64,000 bases of DNA, from NCBI GenBank assembly GCA_946186185.1, contig CAMHMJ010000003.1, positions 97,138 to 161,137 of the forward strand, read 5' to 3'. Below the pieces are notes generated by a model. It was not told the origin of the DNA. It made no database searches and was given only the letters and a program-made list of their open reading frames with translations. Positions 25,801-34,237 of the stretch are shown piece by piece; position 1 is the first letter of the stretch, and each line of letters starts with the position of its first letter. Position numbers and translations under genes: made by a program. Source of the stretch: an uncultured Treponema sp. (GTDB lineage Bacteria; Spirochaetota; Spirochaetia; Treponematales; Treponemataceae).

Positions 25801-28378
25801 TGCTGAAGGAAAGGTTGGTTACAGCTCCGGTTTTGTAGGATTTTCGGACAAACCGGATGTTGATGTAACTTTTGAAGGATGTGTTTTTGCTCCGGAAGAG
25901 TTTACCTTTAATGAGAAGATCTGTTCTTCGTTTATTCATTCGAATAGTGAAATTCGTTTTAATAGTGATGATAATACAAACCGTACCACCCTTGCTCTTG
26001 CAGGAAAAAATACAGGACGGTATCCACCATATCAGGGGTTACTTGCTTACAGAACAGTAGAAGATGCTGCGGGTAAGGATATTGTAAAGCCTGTTTCAAT
26101 TCTTGGTTATACATATTATGACACAGTAATGCTTTCATTTGAAAATGAGGCTCCAGAATTATCCTACGGAGATTACACTCTTGTAAGAAACAAGGATTAT
26201 ACCTGGACAGTCAGATGCTTAGATGACAATACTGTTGTTGATTCATATAACGATTGTGTAGACGGAAAAAAATATGAAGAAGTATTTACTGGTATTGGTA
26301 ACTATGCCGGTTCTGTTTCATATGAATGGGAAGAGGGAGCGGGAGCAAATTTAAGTTTCGTGGAATACTTCCTTTCAGGACTCAAAGGAAAAGGAACAGA
26401 AACGGACCCGTATATAATTGAAAATGACGATAACTTTTATTCCTTTGCATATATTACTTCTGCCATTCAGGACGGTGATCCAAACCATACTAGTTTTAAA
26501 GGTATATATTTCAGTCTTGGCTCAGATGTTGAACTTAAAACCCCTGTTGCTGAAAACGGCTGTTTTGAAGGAATTTTTGACGGTAACGGACATTGGCTTA
26601 GCTGTGATCTTAAAAATGGATCTGCAGACTACTATGCGCCATTTTGCAGGGTAAAAAATGCAGTCATCAAAAACCTTCGCGTATCAGGAACCGTTTCTTC
26701 CTCAGCTAATGGTGCATCAGGTCTTGTAGGCTATGTAGAAGAAGGTGTAACAATCCAGAACTGCTTTGTAGAGGTATACATTTACAATTCTAATTCAAAT
26801 AACGCTGCGCTTGGAAACGCCGGATTTATTGCTTTTGCCGACGGAACTGGTGAAGTTGTGCTTGAAAACTGTGCATTTAGAGGCGGTCTTTCTGGAAAAA
26901 TGGCCTTTACTTCCGGATTTGTGAGCAGCGTTTATTGCGATATTGAAACCTATTTGAATGGAGGATACATCGACAATAATGATATAATTTACCCGGTTCT
27001 TACAAACTGTCTTTATGATCCGTCATATATAGACAGCAATATTTTAAATAGTAGTTCCGGAAATGCATCCTTTGGAATGATTGATTTAGAAAAGTCTTCG
27101 AATTTGTTGTATAGAGACGAGAATTATCTTTTAGATTCTGATGACTATGGATATGCTTCTAAAGTTGAATCTTATAAGCCGGATTCTTCTGAGTCATACA
27201 TCGAATACTCATTCATCGATGGATACAAGTATTATCAGGAAACTTCTCTTAAGATTCTGTTCTCTCAAGAAATGCAAAATGAAAACCAGACCTTTATTGT
27301 AAAGGACAAATCAGAAAGCATCGTACCGGAATTTGCTGTAATAGACTTCATGACCGTAAAGCCATTATCTGAAGAAAATTATGATGCAGTAATTACAAAT
27401 TCCAAGGGTAAAAAGGTAACTTCCTGCCCGGCAGGTTCTTACACTATCACGGTTACTTTAAAGGGAAAGTACCACGGAACTATTGTAAGAAATTTTGACG
27501 TGCATTACCAGCTTGAAGGCGAGGGTAGTGAGGAAAATCCATATCTTATCCGGGACGCCATTGACTGGGAAATCTTTGCTGACAATGTTTCTGCCGGCTA
27601 CAGCTATGAAAACGAGTATGTTCTTCTTGAGAATAACCTTGGAACCAAAACTAATCCGATTACAAAAATGGCCGGCATTTTGAATAATTACATGGGACAT
27701 TTCGACGGTACTTTTAACGGCGGCTATCATACAATTTATGTAAACTATGTTGCAGATGACAGCCAAAGCCAGGGAACCTTTCCGCATATTGCTCCATTTG
27801 GTGTAATCAAGGATAATGCGGTTATCAAAAATCTGACTGTTGCTGGCTCAATTGTAAACAATGCCGTAAAATCCGGCTATCCTGCAGGTATCGCTGCTTT
27901 AGCTGTAGGCGATGAAAAGGCCGGCAAAAATCCGACAATTGAAAACTGCCGTGTAAGCGCAAGCATTTCTTCCGGAAAATATGGAGATTCCTGTGCCGGC
28001 GGATATGGTATGGCGGGATTTGTAAATCGTGTTGAAGGTAGTACAAAAATCACATTCAAGAACTGCGTATTTGACGGAAGCCTTTCCGGTGCCTTGGGAC
28101 AGAACGGCGGCTTCGTTGCAGTGCAACAGAAAATATCAGAAGTAGATCTTGAAAACTGTGTTTTTGACCCGGAAAGTATTCAGCTTGATTTACAGAAGTC
28201 ATACACTTTCACTTCTGAGATTTCAGAAAACAGCACCTGTTATTACACCGATCCTCTCGGTACAGCACAGGGTAAGCAGGTATATAAAGATATGCCGGAT
28301 GACGGCAAAAACTACGCTAAAATCACATTGTACGACGGAAGCACATACTTTGTAGAAGCTAGATATCCAGTCTTCTAA
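22817..28378 (+). CDS. Giant modular surface lipoprotein with InlB and GLUG-like repeats
   Basis: 1853 residues. The lipoprotein signal is at residues 1-29 (lipobox VAGLASC). Residues 30-290 carry a beta-rich domain; about 300-365 is an InlB B-repeat (DGYMLSGWSTEEDGSGENF), followed by a second, shorter one. From about residue 431 the protein is built from four modules of 370-390 residues, starting near 431, 805, 1192 and 1569. Each opens with G(K/E)G(T/S)E..PY followed by DW..F and an FDG(K/N)GH segment, then KNLTV.G and several GGFIG/GFV..C.F turns typical of beta-solenoid (GLUG-like) folds. A likely adhesin or carbohydrate-contact protein (inference). The GGAG ribosome site is good. Copy E follows the stop. 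Confidence 0.82.
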   Translation: MRINLFKNIKKWAGRLLLGTALVAGLASCNTGFSEDSSSTSAGEKEQKAYVSVKCGVSSRTFLPTDISEEDITKVELLGRKNAPNSDIELIQEWVSTESDNAVSVMKNSDKFCMEPGTYTFLLALYVTRNSNYMLCQSGSIEGKTIKAGNNTLSFQTKYVANGSGSVAISLKWNKPDYKISAIKADFYPVYGLNVSKTSAKTDYIYGEKTVTRAVPTPAMGKELKPDSDYETISKTIDDIPQGNYNLVLSVYDDCDEKIDELPYTVVVKTECVTYVSIGILEDLNAKYSLSFVIHRLAEWTDGEIKIRENADNKIILPSDEDISFDGYMLSGWSTEEDGSGENFEPGDSAFISKDTTLYAQWKKGWRLTFINGDEVISYKVPADEEYTMQEIPVDEGYTFMGWIDENGLTYYPASYSISEDLVLRPIIFEGKGTEDSPYLLKTIQDWNNFASLVADLYDFEKEYVSLACDIGSEKEPVTQMVPAYRPVSTSGVALGKTRKKYFSGTFNGDGHAITVNYDSDAEYVAPFAYTGKGAEFKNLTVKGSIKGSSTGAGGLIGFPYESVTVTNCTVSAEITGADERTAIAGFISYTPNCKYGSDYVLTMTACVFDGKFKGSERQDAAGFLFVNSYYGDFNFKNCLFDSSKDVGGLYNFKTFTNAQSHNDEGLYSTIAPNSSGSNFGESYENLTVVHKTLEGLNSIAKPVEVLGRNYYKLCEITYPTEIDYDGGNPVIFANGVYDPVYDENGTLQKIELQQGKNYEISFKDAKGNTVDAISDGEYTVTFTGKGNYTGTCTNKVYVTKPLSGKGTETEPYKISSMADWIYFCNSVENGNDYQNKYVELTEDLGTEENPVTATVGGSSYTSAFFGSFDGKGHKITVDYDFTDAAWDETWGTFNAIGYYDDASSTLAEGQMIPAVKNLTIAGKILTDGRTGALAGTAQFAKISDCAVTAEIKTSSQGCVSIGGFIGYLNVYSNKSFAIDFEGCYFGGKLLGIDGAEGKVGYSSGFVGFSDKPDVDVTFEGCVFAPEEFTFNEKICSSFIHSNSEIRFNSDDNTNRTTLALAGKNTGRYPPYQGLLAYRTVEDAAGKDIVKPVSILGYTYYDTVMLSFENEAPELSYGDYTLVRNKDYTWTVRCLDDNTVVDSYNDCVDGKKYEEVFTGIGNYAGSVSYEWEEGAGANLSFVEYFLSGLKGKGTETDPYIIENDDNFYSFAYITSAIQDGDPNHTSFKGIYFSLGSDVELKTPVAENGCFEGIFDGNGHWLSCDLKNGSADYYAPFCRVKNAVIKNLRVSGTVSSSANGASGLVGYVEEGVTIQNCFVEVYIYNSNSNNAALGNAGFIAFADGTGEVVLENCAFRGGLSGKMAFTSGFVSSVYCDIETYLNGGYIDNNDIIYPVLTNCLYDPSYIDSNILNSSSGNASFGMIDLEKSSNLLYRDENYLLDSDDYGYASKVESYKPDSSESYIEYSFIDGYKYYQETSLKILFSQEMQNENQTFIVKDKSESIVPEFAVIDFMTVKPLSEENYDAVITNSKGKKVTSCPAGSYTITVTLKGKYHGTIVRNFDVHYQLEGEGSEENPYLIRDAIDWEIFADNVSAGYSYENEYVLLENNLGTKTNPITKMAGILNNYMGHFDGTFNGGYHTIYVNYVADDSQSQGTFPHIAPFGVIKDNAVIKNLTVAGSIVNNAVKSGYPAGIAALAVGDEKAGKNPTIENCRVSASISSGKYGDSCAGGYGMAGFVNRVEGSTKITFKNCVFDGSLSGALGQNGGFVAVQQKISEVDLENCVFDPESIQLDLQKSYTFTSEISENSTCYYTDPLGTAQGKQVYKDMPDDGKNYAKITLYDGSTYFVEARYPVF

Positions 28379-28388
28379 GTACCTGGAC

Positions 28389-28475
28389 GAATGTCGGGTT
28401 TGTAACAACAATTCAAAATTGGCGGGAGGGTAGCGGTAGCCAATTTTGGAGTAGCTATTATAAAACTCGGCATTT
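28389..28475 (+). repeat. Dispersed palindromic element, copy E (short form)
   Basis: Both terminal arms without the middle: GAATGTCGGGTTTG, TTCAAAATTGGCGGG, GTAGCCAATTTTGGAGTAG, TATAAAACTCGGCATT. 87 bp between convergent genes. Confidence 0.8.
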
Positions 28476-28478
28476 GTT

Positions 28479-31337
28479 CTATCTCGTGCTTTCTGATGAG
28501 TAGAGCCGAACCGGCGGCTTCCCTGTAAAGTATTTTTTCTGGATGCGGTAAAAATCGTCGGCGGTGGCGCTCATCAAAAAGTCGTACTCGTCCAGGTATT
28601 TCCGGGGATTTTTGCCGCCGTTTCTGATAAGAATTGCGGTTCCCCGGTTTTCTGATGTGCCGGAAAGATTTTTAAGGGTCCAGATATTTTTTATCAGCTC
28701 CGCTTGTTCATCTCTTTCCGGGGCTTCCGGTGAAAGTGCCGCAGAAAAGTCCTTCTGCACCTTCGAGAAAATCTCTTCAACCTTTTTTGTGTGCCCCACA
28801 GAAACAAATGAAATTGCGCTGCATGGAAGCTTCTGGCTGCGTGGAAGTAATTTAATAGAAGAAAATGGTTCTTCTCCCGTTTTTTCAGCGGTTGTTTTTC
28901 CTTCATCTTCCAGAAGTTCCTTAAACCTGAGCATAAGGGCATCAAACAAAAGCTCTTCCCGTGAAAAATAACTTTCGTCCTTTCCAAAGGATTCTGCCGG
29001 GGCAGGGAGCCAGAACTGTACCGGATCGTAGAAGTTTTTTGTCGGTACAAGGATTGCCGGCATCGGACCTGCGTCTTCCGCCTTCACATCGGTAAAGAAA
29101 AGATGCCGGATTTTTACGGAAACCGCCTTGTCCTTTGGCCATTCGATTTCCTGAAGGACCGGTTCCAGAAGTTCGGTTTTCTGGGCATTAAACAGTCCGA
29201 AAGTTTTTTTGAGGGGCTCAAGAAGATAGTCGTAATCGATGTTTCCCACCACAACAATATTGTAAAGCCTTGAATCCAGCAGGGACGGGTAGGCGCCGGT
29301 GATTTTCTGGTAAGTGGTTCCGGTCAAAATGTCGTCGTCGGTGCTGAAAACGCTGCGGATAATTTTCTGGTCGTAAAGCCAGCGGATTCCCCGGTAGGTA
29401 AGCTGGTTTACAGGATTTGCGTTGTAAAGCCGCTTCTGGGTCTGCACGGAAAAAACGTAGGAGTCGGCTTCGCTTGGAAGAATTTCACCAAAAATTATTG
29501 CATCAGCAATACACCTCAAGCATACCGAAGCGTCTTCCTTGGCGCACTCAACTGTAATGGCGCTCCAGTCATTAAAGGTTTCGCTTAAAATTTCCGGGGT
29601 GCTTTCAAGAACGTTATCGGCCTCGTATTTTAAAATTTCCTTCTGGATGTTGCTTGCAAATGCCCGGGTGATAACCTCTTCAAAGCCCGGGTCATCCTCA
29701 AAGGAAAATTTTCCTAAGGCCACGGAAACCATGATAAGAATGTTTCCCGTTGTGTCCGTGGTTTTTACGGTCACCGGAATTCCGTTCTGAAGGGAAATGC
29801 GCTTGATTGTTGAACGGCTTTCGCTTGAAAAATCCGGTTTTGCCTCCGGTTCGTCAGAGGTTTCGCCGGAGCTGCCCTCATCTGCCGGATTTTCCGTTTC
29901 TTCAGCCTCCGTTTTATCGGTCTTGTATGCCGGATTTTTGTACCACGGGGCATTGGCTTCCGTTACGCAGGTGTAGCCCTTGTTGTCAAAAAACTTTTTC
30001 TGAGTCTGGTAAACCTTTGTATTCAATAGAACAAAAACAAAGGGAGCTTCCAGCGACAGTTCTTCCTTGATTTTCTGAGCGCTTTTTTCCTGAATCAGTT
30101 TTGGCCGGGCCAAAAGCCGTTCCTGAACAGATTTTTCCTTCTGGCTTTCTCCTGAAAAATCTTCAATTGCCCTGAACTCCGAAAGATAATTCATAAAGGT
30201 TTCTGAGTTTGCACTGATTTTCAGAAAATCCCGTGAAAGTTCATTTTTTGCCTGTTCAAATTCAAAATCGTCCGTCAGCCCAAAGCCTTCCTGAACCTTC
30301 GAAACGAAAAGCTCGGCCTGTTCCATCAGGTTTACCTTGGGATTTACCGGCTTTTCCATCAGGGCCTGAATTATAAGGCGGCTGGAACCGTTTTTGTGTG
30401 CCGCTTCATAATTTATGTAGCCCGCTTCCCGGAGTGCCAGGTTCCGCTGTTTTAAAAGGAGTTTTTTTGCGGAGGAAGTGTCGCTGTTCAGGGCAAAGGC
30501 AGCCAGATCCGTTTCTGACATTGAAAGGGAAGTGTACTGAACCACAATCTGCGTTAAATCACTTGAAAAATCAGGGCTTACCAGTACAAACTTTCTTGCT
30601 TTTCCGCCGGCTTCATTTTTATCAGATATCTGCGCCGCCGGGGAATTTTTTACTTCGGAAAAAATCTCCTTTACGGTTTCCAGGGCTTCTTCCTTCTTCA
30701 CCGGTCCGGAAATAAAAATCGACGAGTTTTTCGGGGTGTACCAGTTTCTGCTGATGGAGGTAAGAATCGTGCGGGCTTCTTCTGTAGATTTTTTTGCAAA
30801 AAGTTTGGGGTCTATTCCGGACTCGTTTTTCCATGGGGTTTTCGAAAAGACTCTAGAATCAATTGCGCTGTTGATAAAGAAGGCCGGATTTTTTTCGTAG
30901 GCGTTTACTTCTTCCTTCAGTTTTGAAAGCTCTTTATTTAGAGCGGCGTCAGAAAATTCCAGATTAAAAGCGGCTTCCTTCAGCTGTTCAGCGGTTTTCT
31001 TAAAAATCAGGGGTGAAATGCGGGTCCTGTACCTTGAACTGTCCGCATTGCATTCACAGCTCAGGTCCTTTATCCGGATTTCTCCTTCCGGCGTGTAGTT
31101 AAAAAGCCTTGAATAGAGGGTAAAAAAGCCGGCGTTTTCCCTGTCCTGGGAGTTCATTCCCGCCCGGACAGAAAATTCCATGGAAAGCATGGCCTTGGAA
31201 AAGTCTTCCAGCACAAAAACTTCAAGCCCGTTGGAAAGGGTATATTCTGCATAGTTTTTACCGAATACATTTTTTTGCGCTTCCGCTTCAAAAAGAGAAA
31301 AGAACAGAGTCACCGTCAGGAAAAGCCATTTTTTCAT
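28479..31337 (-). CDS. M16-fold (insulinase-like) exported protein lacking the zinc motif
   Basis: 952 residues with a signal peptide (1-20, FSLFEAEAQ). Two M16-like halves are joined by an acidic Glu/Pro/Ser linker near residues 475-515. The N-terminal half starts YTLSNGLEVFVLEDFSKAMLSMEFSVRAG, as in processing-peptidase families. However, where an active enzyme has HxxEH after the Gly (near residues 71-77) it reads AGFFTLYSR, with no His or paired Glu. The second half (SLQNGIPVTVKTTDTTGNI) also lacks it. It is therefore probably a non-catalytic chaperone- or partner-type member. TTTAAA-N17-TAGAAT ends 6 bases before the ATG, a leaderless arrangement. Confidence 0.8.
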   Translation of the reverse strand: MKKWLFLTVTLFFSLFEAEAQKNVFGKNYAEYTLSNGLEVFVLEDFSKAMLSMEFSVRAGMNSQDRENAGFFTLYSRLFNYTPEGEIRIKDLSCECNADSSRYRTRISPLIFKKTAEQLKEAAFNLEFSDAALNKELSKLKEEVNAYEKNPAFFINSAIDSRVFSKTPWKNESGIDPKLFAKKSTEEARTILTSISRNWYTPKNSSIFISGPVKKEEALETVKEIFSEVKNSPAAQISDKNEAGGKARKFVLVSPDFSSDLTQIVVQYTSLSMSETDLAAFALNSDTSSAKKLLLKQRNLALREAGYINYEAAHKNGSSRLIIQALMEKPVNPKVNLMEQAELFVSKVQEGFGLTDDFEFEQAKNELSRDFLKISANSETFMNYLSEFRAIEDFSGESQKEKSVQERLLARPKLIQEKSAQKIKEELSLEAPFVFVLLNTKVYQTQKKFFDNKGYTCVTEANAPWYKNPAYKTDKTEAEETENPADEGSSGETSDEPEAKPDFSSESRSTIKRISLQNGIPVTVKTTDTTGNILIMVSVALGKFSFEDDPGFEEVITRAFASNIQKEILKYEADNVLESTPEILSETFNDWSAITVECAKEDASVCLRCIADAIIFGEILPSEADSYVFSVQTQKRLYNANPVNQLTYRGIRWLYDQKIIRSVFSTDDDILTGTTYQKITGAYPSLLDSRLYNIVVVGNIDYDYLLEPLKKTFGLFNAQKTELLEPVLQEIEWPKDKAVSVKIRHLFFTDVKAEDAGPMPAILVPTKNFYDPVQFWLPAPAESFGKDESYFSREELLFDALMLRFKELLEDEGKTTAEKTGEEPFSSIKLLPRSQKLPCSAISFVSVGHTKKVEEIFSKVQKDFSAALSPEAPERDEQAELIKNIWTLKNLSGTSENRGTAILIRNGGKNPRKYLDEYDFLMSATADDFYRIQKKYFTGKPPVRLYSSESTR

Positions 31338-31343
31338 AGAGGT

Positions 31344-31372
31344 ATTCTATCGTTTTTAAGGATTTTTTTAAA
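31344..31372 (-). promoter_or_regulatory. Promoter giving a leaderless M16-like mRNA
   Basis: Minus strand TTTAAA (31367-31372), 17 bases, TAGAAT (31344-31349), 6 bases, ATG 31337. Confidence 0.55.
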
Positions 31373-31457
31373 GGAAGGAGAAGCGGGGTGAAGAGGGGAC
31401 TGGTTTCTGGTGGCGAGAATTGTGGGCGTTTTTCCGGCAACCTGAAAATGCCCCCTG

Positions 31458-31486
31458 TTGTTTTTGCCACCCATAATCGCTACAAT
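31458..31486 (+). promoter_or_regulatory. Promoter giving a leaderless chromate-transporter mRNA
   Basis: TTGTTT (31458-31463), 17 bases, TACAAT (31481-31486), 6 bases, ATG 31493. Predicted +1 is the A of the ATG. Confidence 0.65.
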
Positions 31487-31492
31487 CATCCT

Positions 31493-32194
31493 ATGAAAAT
31501 TAAGGAAAAAATAAAAATGCTGTTTCAGCTTTATTTTGCCTTTGCCAAGGTTGGGTCAATTACCTTTGGCGGCGGCCTTGCCATGATGCCTATGCTTCAG
31601 CGGGAACTGGGGGACAAACGGGGCTGGATTACAGACGAAGATTTAATAGATTACTACGCCATCGGCCAGTCAACGCCGGGAATCGTGGCGGTAAATGTTG
31701 CTACTTTTGTAGGCTTTAAGCAGGCGGGAATCCTGGGGGGCATTTTTGCAACCTTCGGAATCGTAACTCCCTCCCTGATAATCATAATGATTCTGGCGTC
31801 CCTTATCAGTTCCATTGAAGGCTATCCCCTTGTGCAGAAGGCCCTTGCCGGAGTGAATGTTGCAGTTGCGGCCCTTCTTTCCAAGGTTGCCTACAACTTT
31901 TCAAAGAAGACAATCAAAAATGTTTTTTCAGTCTGCATTGCCCTTGTTTCCTTTGTTCTGGTTGGTATTTTGAAGATACAATCCTTCTATATAATTCTGG
32001 GTGCTATTGCACTGGGGTCGGTTCTGCACTTTCACCACAACCGGGGAGTGAAGAAAGGGGCTGATAATGTTGCAACAGGTCTCGGGGTTTCCGGCTGTGA
32101 TAGTGCAGCTGGGGGCGAGTCTTCCGGAAGTGACGCATCGGGTTGTGGGGCAGCCAGTAACGGTGACGCAGATTCCAGAGGGGAGGAAAAATAG
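31493..32194 (+). CDS. chrA: Chromate transporter, first half-size subunit
   Basis: 233 residues from ATG 31493. A frame-open extension upstream to 31388 runs through the promoter and was rejected. It belongs to the CHR family in its split, half-length form: FGGGLAMMPMLQRE near residue 24 and STPGIVAVNVATFVG near 60, with about six hydrophobic helices. CHR proteins export chromate or related oxyanions; the real substrate here is unknown. Residues about 187-233 form an unusual hydrophilic Gly/Ser/Ala/Asp-rich tail (VSGCDSAAGGESSGSDASG) not normal for the family. One base separates its stop from the second subunit's ATG. Confidence 0.88.
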   Translation: MKIKEKIKMLFQLYFAFAKVGSITFGGGLAMMPMLQRELGDKRGWITDEDLIDYYAIGQSTPGIVAVNVATFVGFKQAGILGGIFATFGIVTPSLIIIMILASLISSIEGYPLVQKALAGVNVAVAALLSKVAYNFSKKTIKNVFSVCIALVSFVLVGILKIQSFYIILGAIALGSVLHFHHNRGVKKGADNVATGLGVSGCDSAAGGESSGSDASGCGAASNGDADSRGEEK

Positions 32195-32195
32195 T

Positions 32196-32777
32196 ATGCC
32201 GGAAATTTCTCTTCTTTCTCTGTTCGGAATCTTTTTTTATGTCGGGCTTTTTACAATCGGTGGAGGGCTTGTTGCAATCACCCTCATGCAGCAGATGATT
32301 GTTGAGCGGGGACTTATCAGCCCGGAAAAGTTTTTCAATATGGTTGCAATTTCGGAAAGTACGCCGGGACCAATCGGCGTGAATATGGCAACCTATCTCG
32401 GCTACGAATTCTACGGAATTCCCGGCGCCTTTATTACAACTCTGGGCGAAATACTTCCTTCTATTATAGTCATTCTTATAATCGCTAGATTTCTGGCCGC
32501 CTTCAAGGAAAAGAAAATTGTTCAGTCCGTGTTCATCTGTATTCGTCCGGCTGCAACGGGGCTTGTTTTTGTTGCGACCCTTCATATTTTTATGATTGCC
32601 CTTATCAATGTTCCGGAAAGCTTGTCCTCGCTGAAAACTTTAGCCGCCTGGCAGCACCTTATAAACTGGAAGAGCCTGATTCTCTATGCTCTGTGTCTTG
32701 TACTTTCCTTCTGGAAAAAGTGCCACCCGGTAATCCTGATACTGCTGGGCGCCGCCTTCGGAATGCTGTTTCTGTAG
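32196..32777 (+). CDS. chrA: Chromate transporter, second half-size subunit
   Basis: 193 residues from the ATG at 32196, which has a strong GAGGGGAGG ribosome site inside the end of the preceding gene. CHR-family landmarks: TIGGGLVAITLMQQMIVE near residue 18 and ESTPGPIGVNMATYLGYE near 53, then helices through residue 193. Paired half-size CHR proteins are expected to act as a heterodimer with opposite membrane topology (family knowledge). It ends one base before the convergent tonB gene, so the two transcripts must overlap at their 3' ends. Confidence 0.9.
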   Translation: MPEISLLSLFGIFFYVGLFTIGGGLVAITLMQQMIVERGLISPEKFFNMVAISESTPGPIGVNMATYLGYEFYGIPGAFITTLGEILPSIIVILIIARFLAAFKEKKIVQSVFICIRPAATGLVFVATLHIFMIALINVPESLSSLKTLAAWQHLINWKSLILYALCLVLSFWKKCHPVILILLGAAFGMLFL

Positions 32778-32778
32778 T

Positions 32779-33375
32779 TTAATTCAAGGTGAATTTTACC
32801 GGGTACCTGAATCTTACTGAAACGGCTTTTCCGTTTGCAATGGCCGGAACGCAGGTAACTCCGTGAAGGGCGTTTACTGCAGCCTGGGCAAAACCGTGTC
32901 CCGGATCTTTTAACACCTTGATGTTTTTTATAACGCCCTTTGAATCGATGAAAAGCTCTAAGTAAACTACGGCTTCAATTCCCTGCTTTAAGGCCATTGC
33001 AGGATATTCAATCTGTGAAAGTATCTGGCGGGTAGGGATTACCGGAATTGAAGAAATTTTATGCTGAGGGACAAAAACGCTTTCGTCAAATTCTTCCTGA
33101 ACGGTTTCTTCCACTTCCTTGATGTTTTCCGAAGCCTTAGGCTGGTTTGATACCGTTACCACTTCTTTTTCAACAGGCTTTGGTGGCGGAGGAACGAACT
33201 CCTGAATGTCCACAAGCTTAAAAATCTCTGCTTCTCGAAAGTCCACGGTTTCAATTTCCTCTTCCTTTGCCTTAAAATTGATAAGGTAAATTGCCGCAAC
33301 GTGCAGAAGAAGAACGAACACAAATATCAGTGGCCGGCCTATTTTAGAAAAATTTGAAACACTCTTAGCACTCAT
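32779..33375 (-). CDS. tonB: TonB-family energy transducer
   Basis: 198 residues. A single N-terminal membrane helix (about 14-32, PLIFVFVLLLHVAAIYLI), a Pro/Glu-rich periplasmic spacer (VPPPPKPVEKEVV near 60) and a C-terminal TonB domain (about 110-198, with IEYPAMALKQGIEAVVYLELFIDSKG). It would carry energy from ExbB-ExbD to outer-membrane receptors. It is the last gene of the exbB-exbD-exbD-tonB operon, one base from the exbD stop. The neighbouring TonB-dependent receptor shares the operon's promoter type, so it is the probable partner. Confidence 0.9.
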   Translation of the reverse strand: MSAKSVSNFSKIGRPLIFVFVLLLHVAAIYLINFKAKEEEIETVDFREAEIFKLVDIQEFVPPPPKPVEKEVVTVSNQPKASENIKEVEETVQEEFDESVFVPQHKISSIPVIPTRQILSQIEYPAMALKQGIEAVVYLELFIDSKGVIKNIKVLKDPGHGFAQAAVNALHGVTCVPAIANGKAVSVRFRYPVKFTLN

Positions 33376-33376
33376 A

Positions 33377-33778
33377 TTACTTTTCCTTAATTACAAAACT
33401 TACCACTCTGTGCTGTAAAACCTGCAGAACGGAAACCACCTGGTTTACGTATTTGTAGGGCGTGTCTTTGTCCGCAATAACGTGAATCCTTACCGACGGA
33501 TTTTCCGCAATAGCCGCGATAATTGCATTTTCCAGATTCTGACCCTTTAATTCCTCTGCGTTTGCAGTGATTTTTCCGTTGCTCTGAATCCAGATTTCAA
33601 AGTTTTCGTCCGCCTGAGTTCGCTCAAGAATCGTGCTTTCCGAATAGTTTATTTTTTCCTCGTAGCGCTGGTTCATCAGGGAAATCAACATAATGAAAAT
33701 CAGAAGAAGAAACCCGATGTCCGACATAGAGGAGGTTGTAATGGAAGGATTTCTTCGTTTTTGCTTAATATTTACCAT
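33377..33778 (-). CDS. exbD: ExbD/TolR-family biopolymer transport protein (second copy)
   Basis: 133 residues with a basic N-terminus, one membrane helix (SMSDIGFLLLIFIMLISLM, about 17-36) and a periplasmic domain ending in VVSVLQVLQHRVVSFVIKEK. The Asp in MSDIGFLLL corresponds to the proton-path Asp of ExbD. It lies between the first exbD and tonB, 24 bases after the former. Two different ExbD proteins per ExbB are common outside the proteobacteria. Confidence 0.9.
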   Translation of the reverse strand: MVNIKQKRRNPSITTSSMSDIGFLLLIFIMLISLMNQRYEEKINYSESTILERTQADENFEIWIQSNGKITANAEELKGQNLENAIIAAIAENPSVRIHVIADKDTPYKYVNQVVSVLQVLQHRVVSFVIKEK

Positions 33779-33802
33779 AAAAATTGCCGCCTTGCGTTTC
33801 CT

Positions 33803-34210
33803 TTATTTTTCGCCAGCCATCCTGAAGGAAAAGTTTTCTACCTTCAGTTTTCTGATTGTTGAAATCACATCTACCACCTTCTGATAATGGGTTTCGGGAT
33901 TGATTTCAAGAAGGAAGGTCATGTTGGGCCAGGTTTTAAGCTTTTCTTCGATTACAGCTGTTAGCTCCTCCATTTCAACCTTCTTTCCGTCCACCAGAAC
34001 CTCTCCGGCTTCGGTAAGGGAGCATTTCATAATATCCTGGGTGTTCACGATTATGGGCTTATCTTTTGAGGGAAGATTCAGCAGAAAGCCCTTGTTTACG
34101 TTGAACCCCGCAATTACGATGAAGAAGATAATCAGAAGAAAAGAAAGGTCGTTCAGGGAACCTGAGCTTCCCGCATCTTCTGCATTATGTCGTATAAATC
34201 TCTTAATCAT
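33803..34210 (-). CDS. exbD: ExbD/TolR-family biopolymer transport protein (first copy)
   Basis: 135 residues. One membrane helix (SLNDLSFLLIIFFIVIAGFNV, about 17-37), with the conserved Asp in LNDLSFLL, then a periplasmic domain with PDLx-like LPSKDKPIIVN and a final VVDVISTIRKLKVENFSFRM. It sits 27 bases after exbB and 24 before the second exbD. It is expected to form the proton-driven motor with ExbB that energises TonB. Confidence 0.9.
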   Translation of the reverse strand: MIKRFIRHNAEDAGSSGSLNDLSFLLIIFFIVIAGFNVNKGFLLNLPSKDKPIIVNTQDIMKCSLTEAGEVLVDGKKVEMEELTAVIEEKLKTWPNMTFLLEINPETHYQKVVDVISTIRKLKVENFSFRMAGEK

Positions 34211-34237
34211 TTTACTGCCTTAATTTTAGAAGCGTTG

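Noticed and set aside
31388..31492. N-terminal extension of the chromate transporter
   Set aside because: It would run through the TTGTTT-N17-TACAAT promoter; the ATG at 31493 matches the family's N-terminus.
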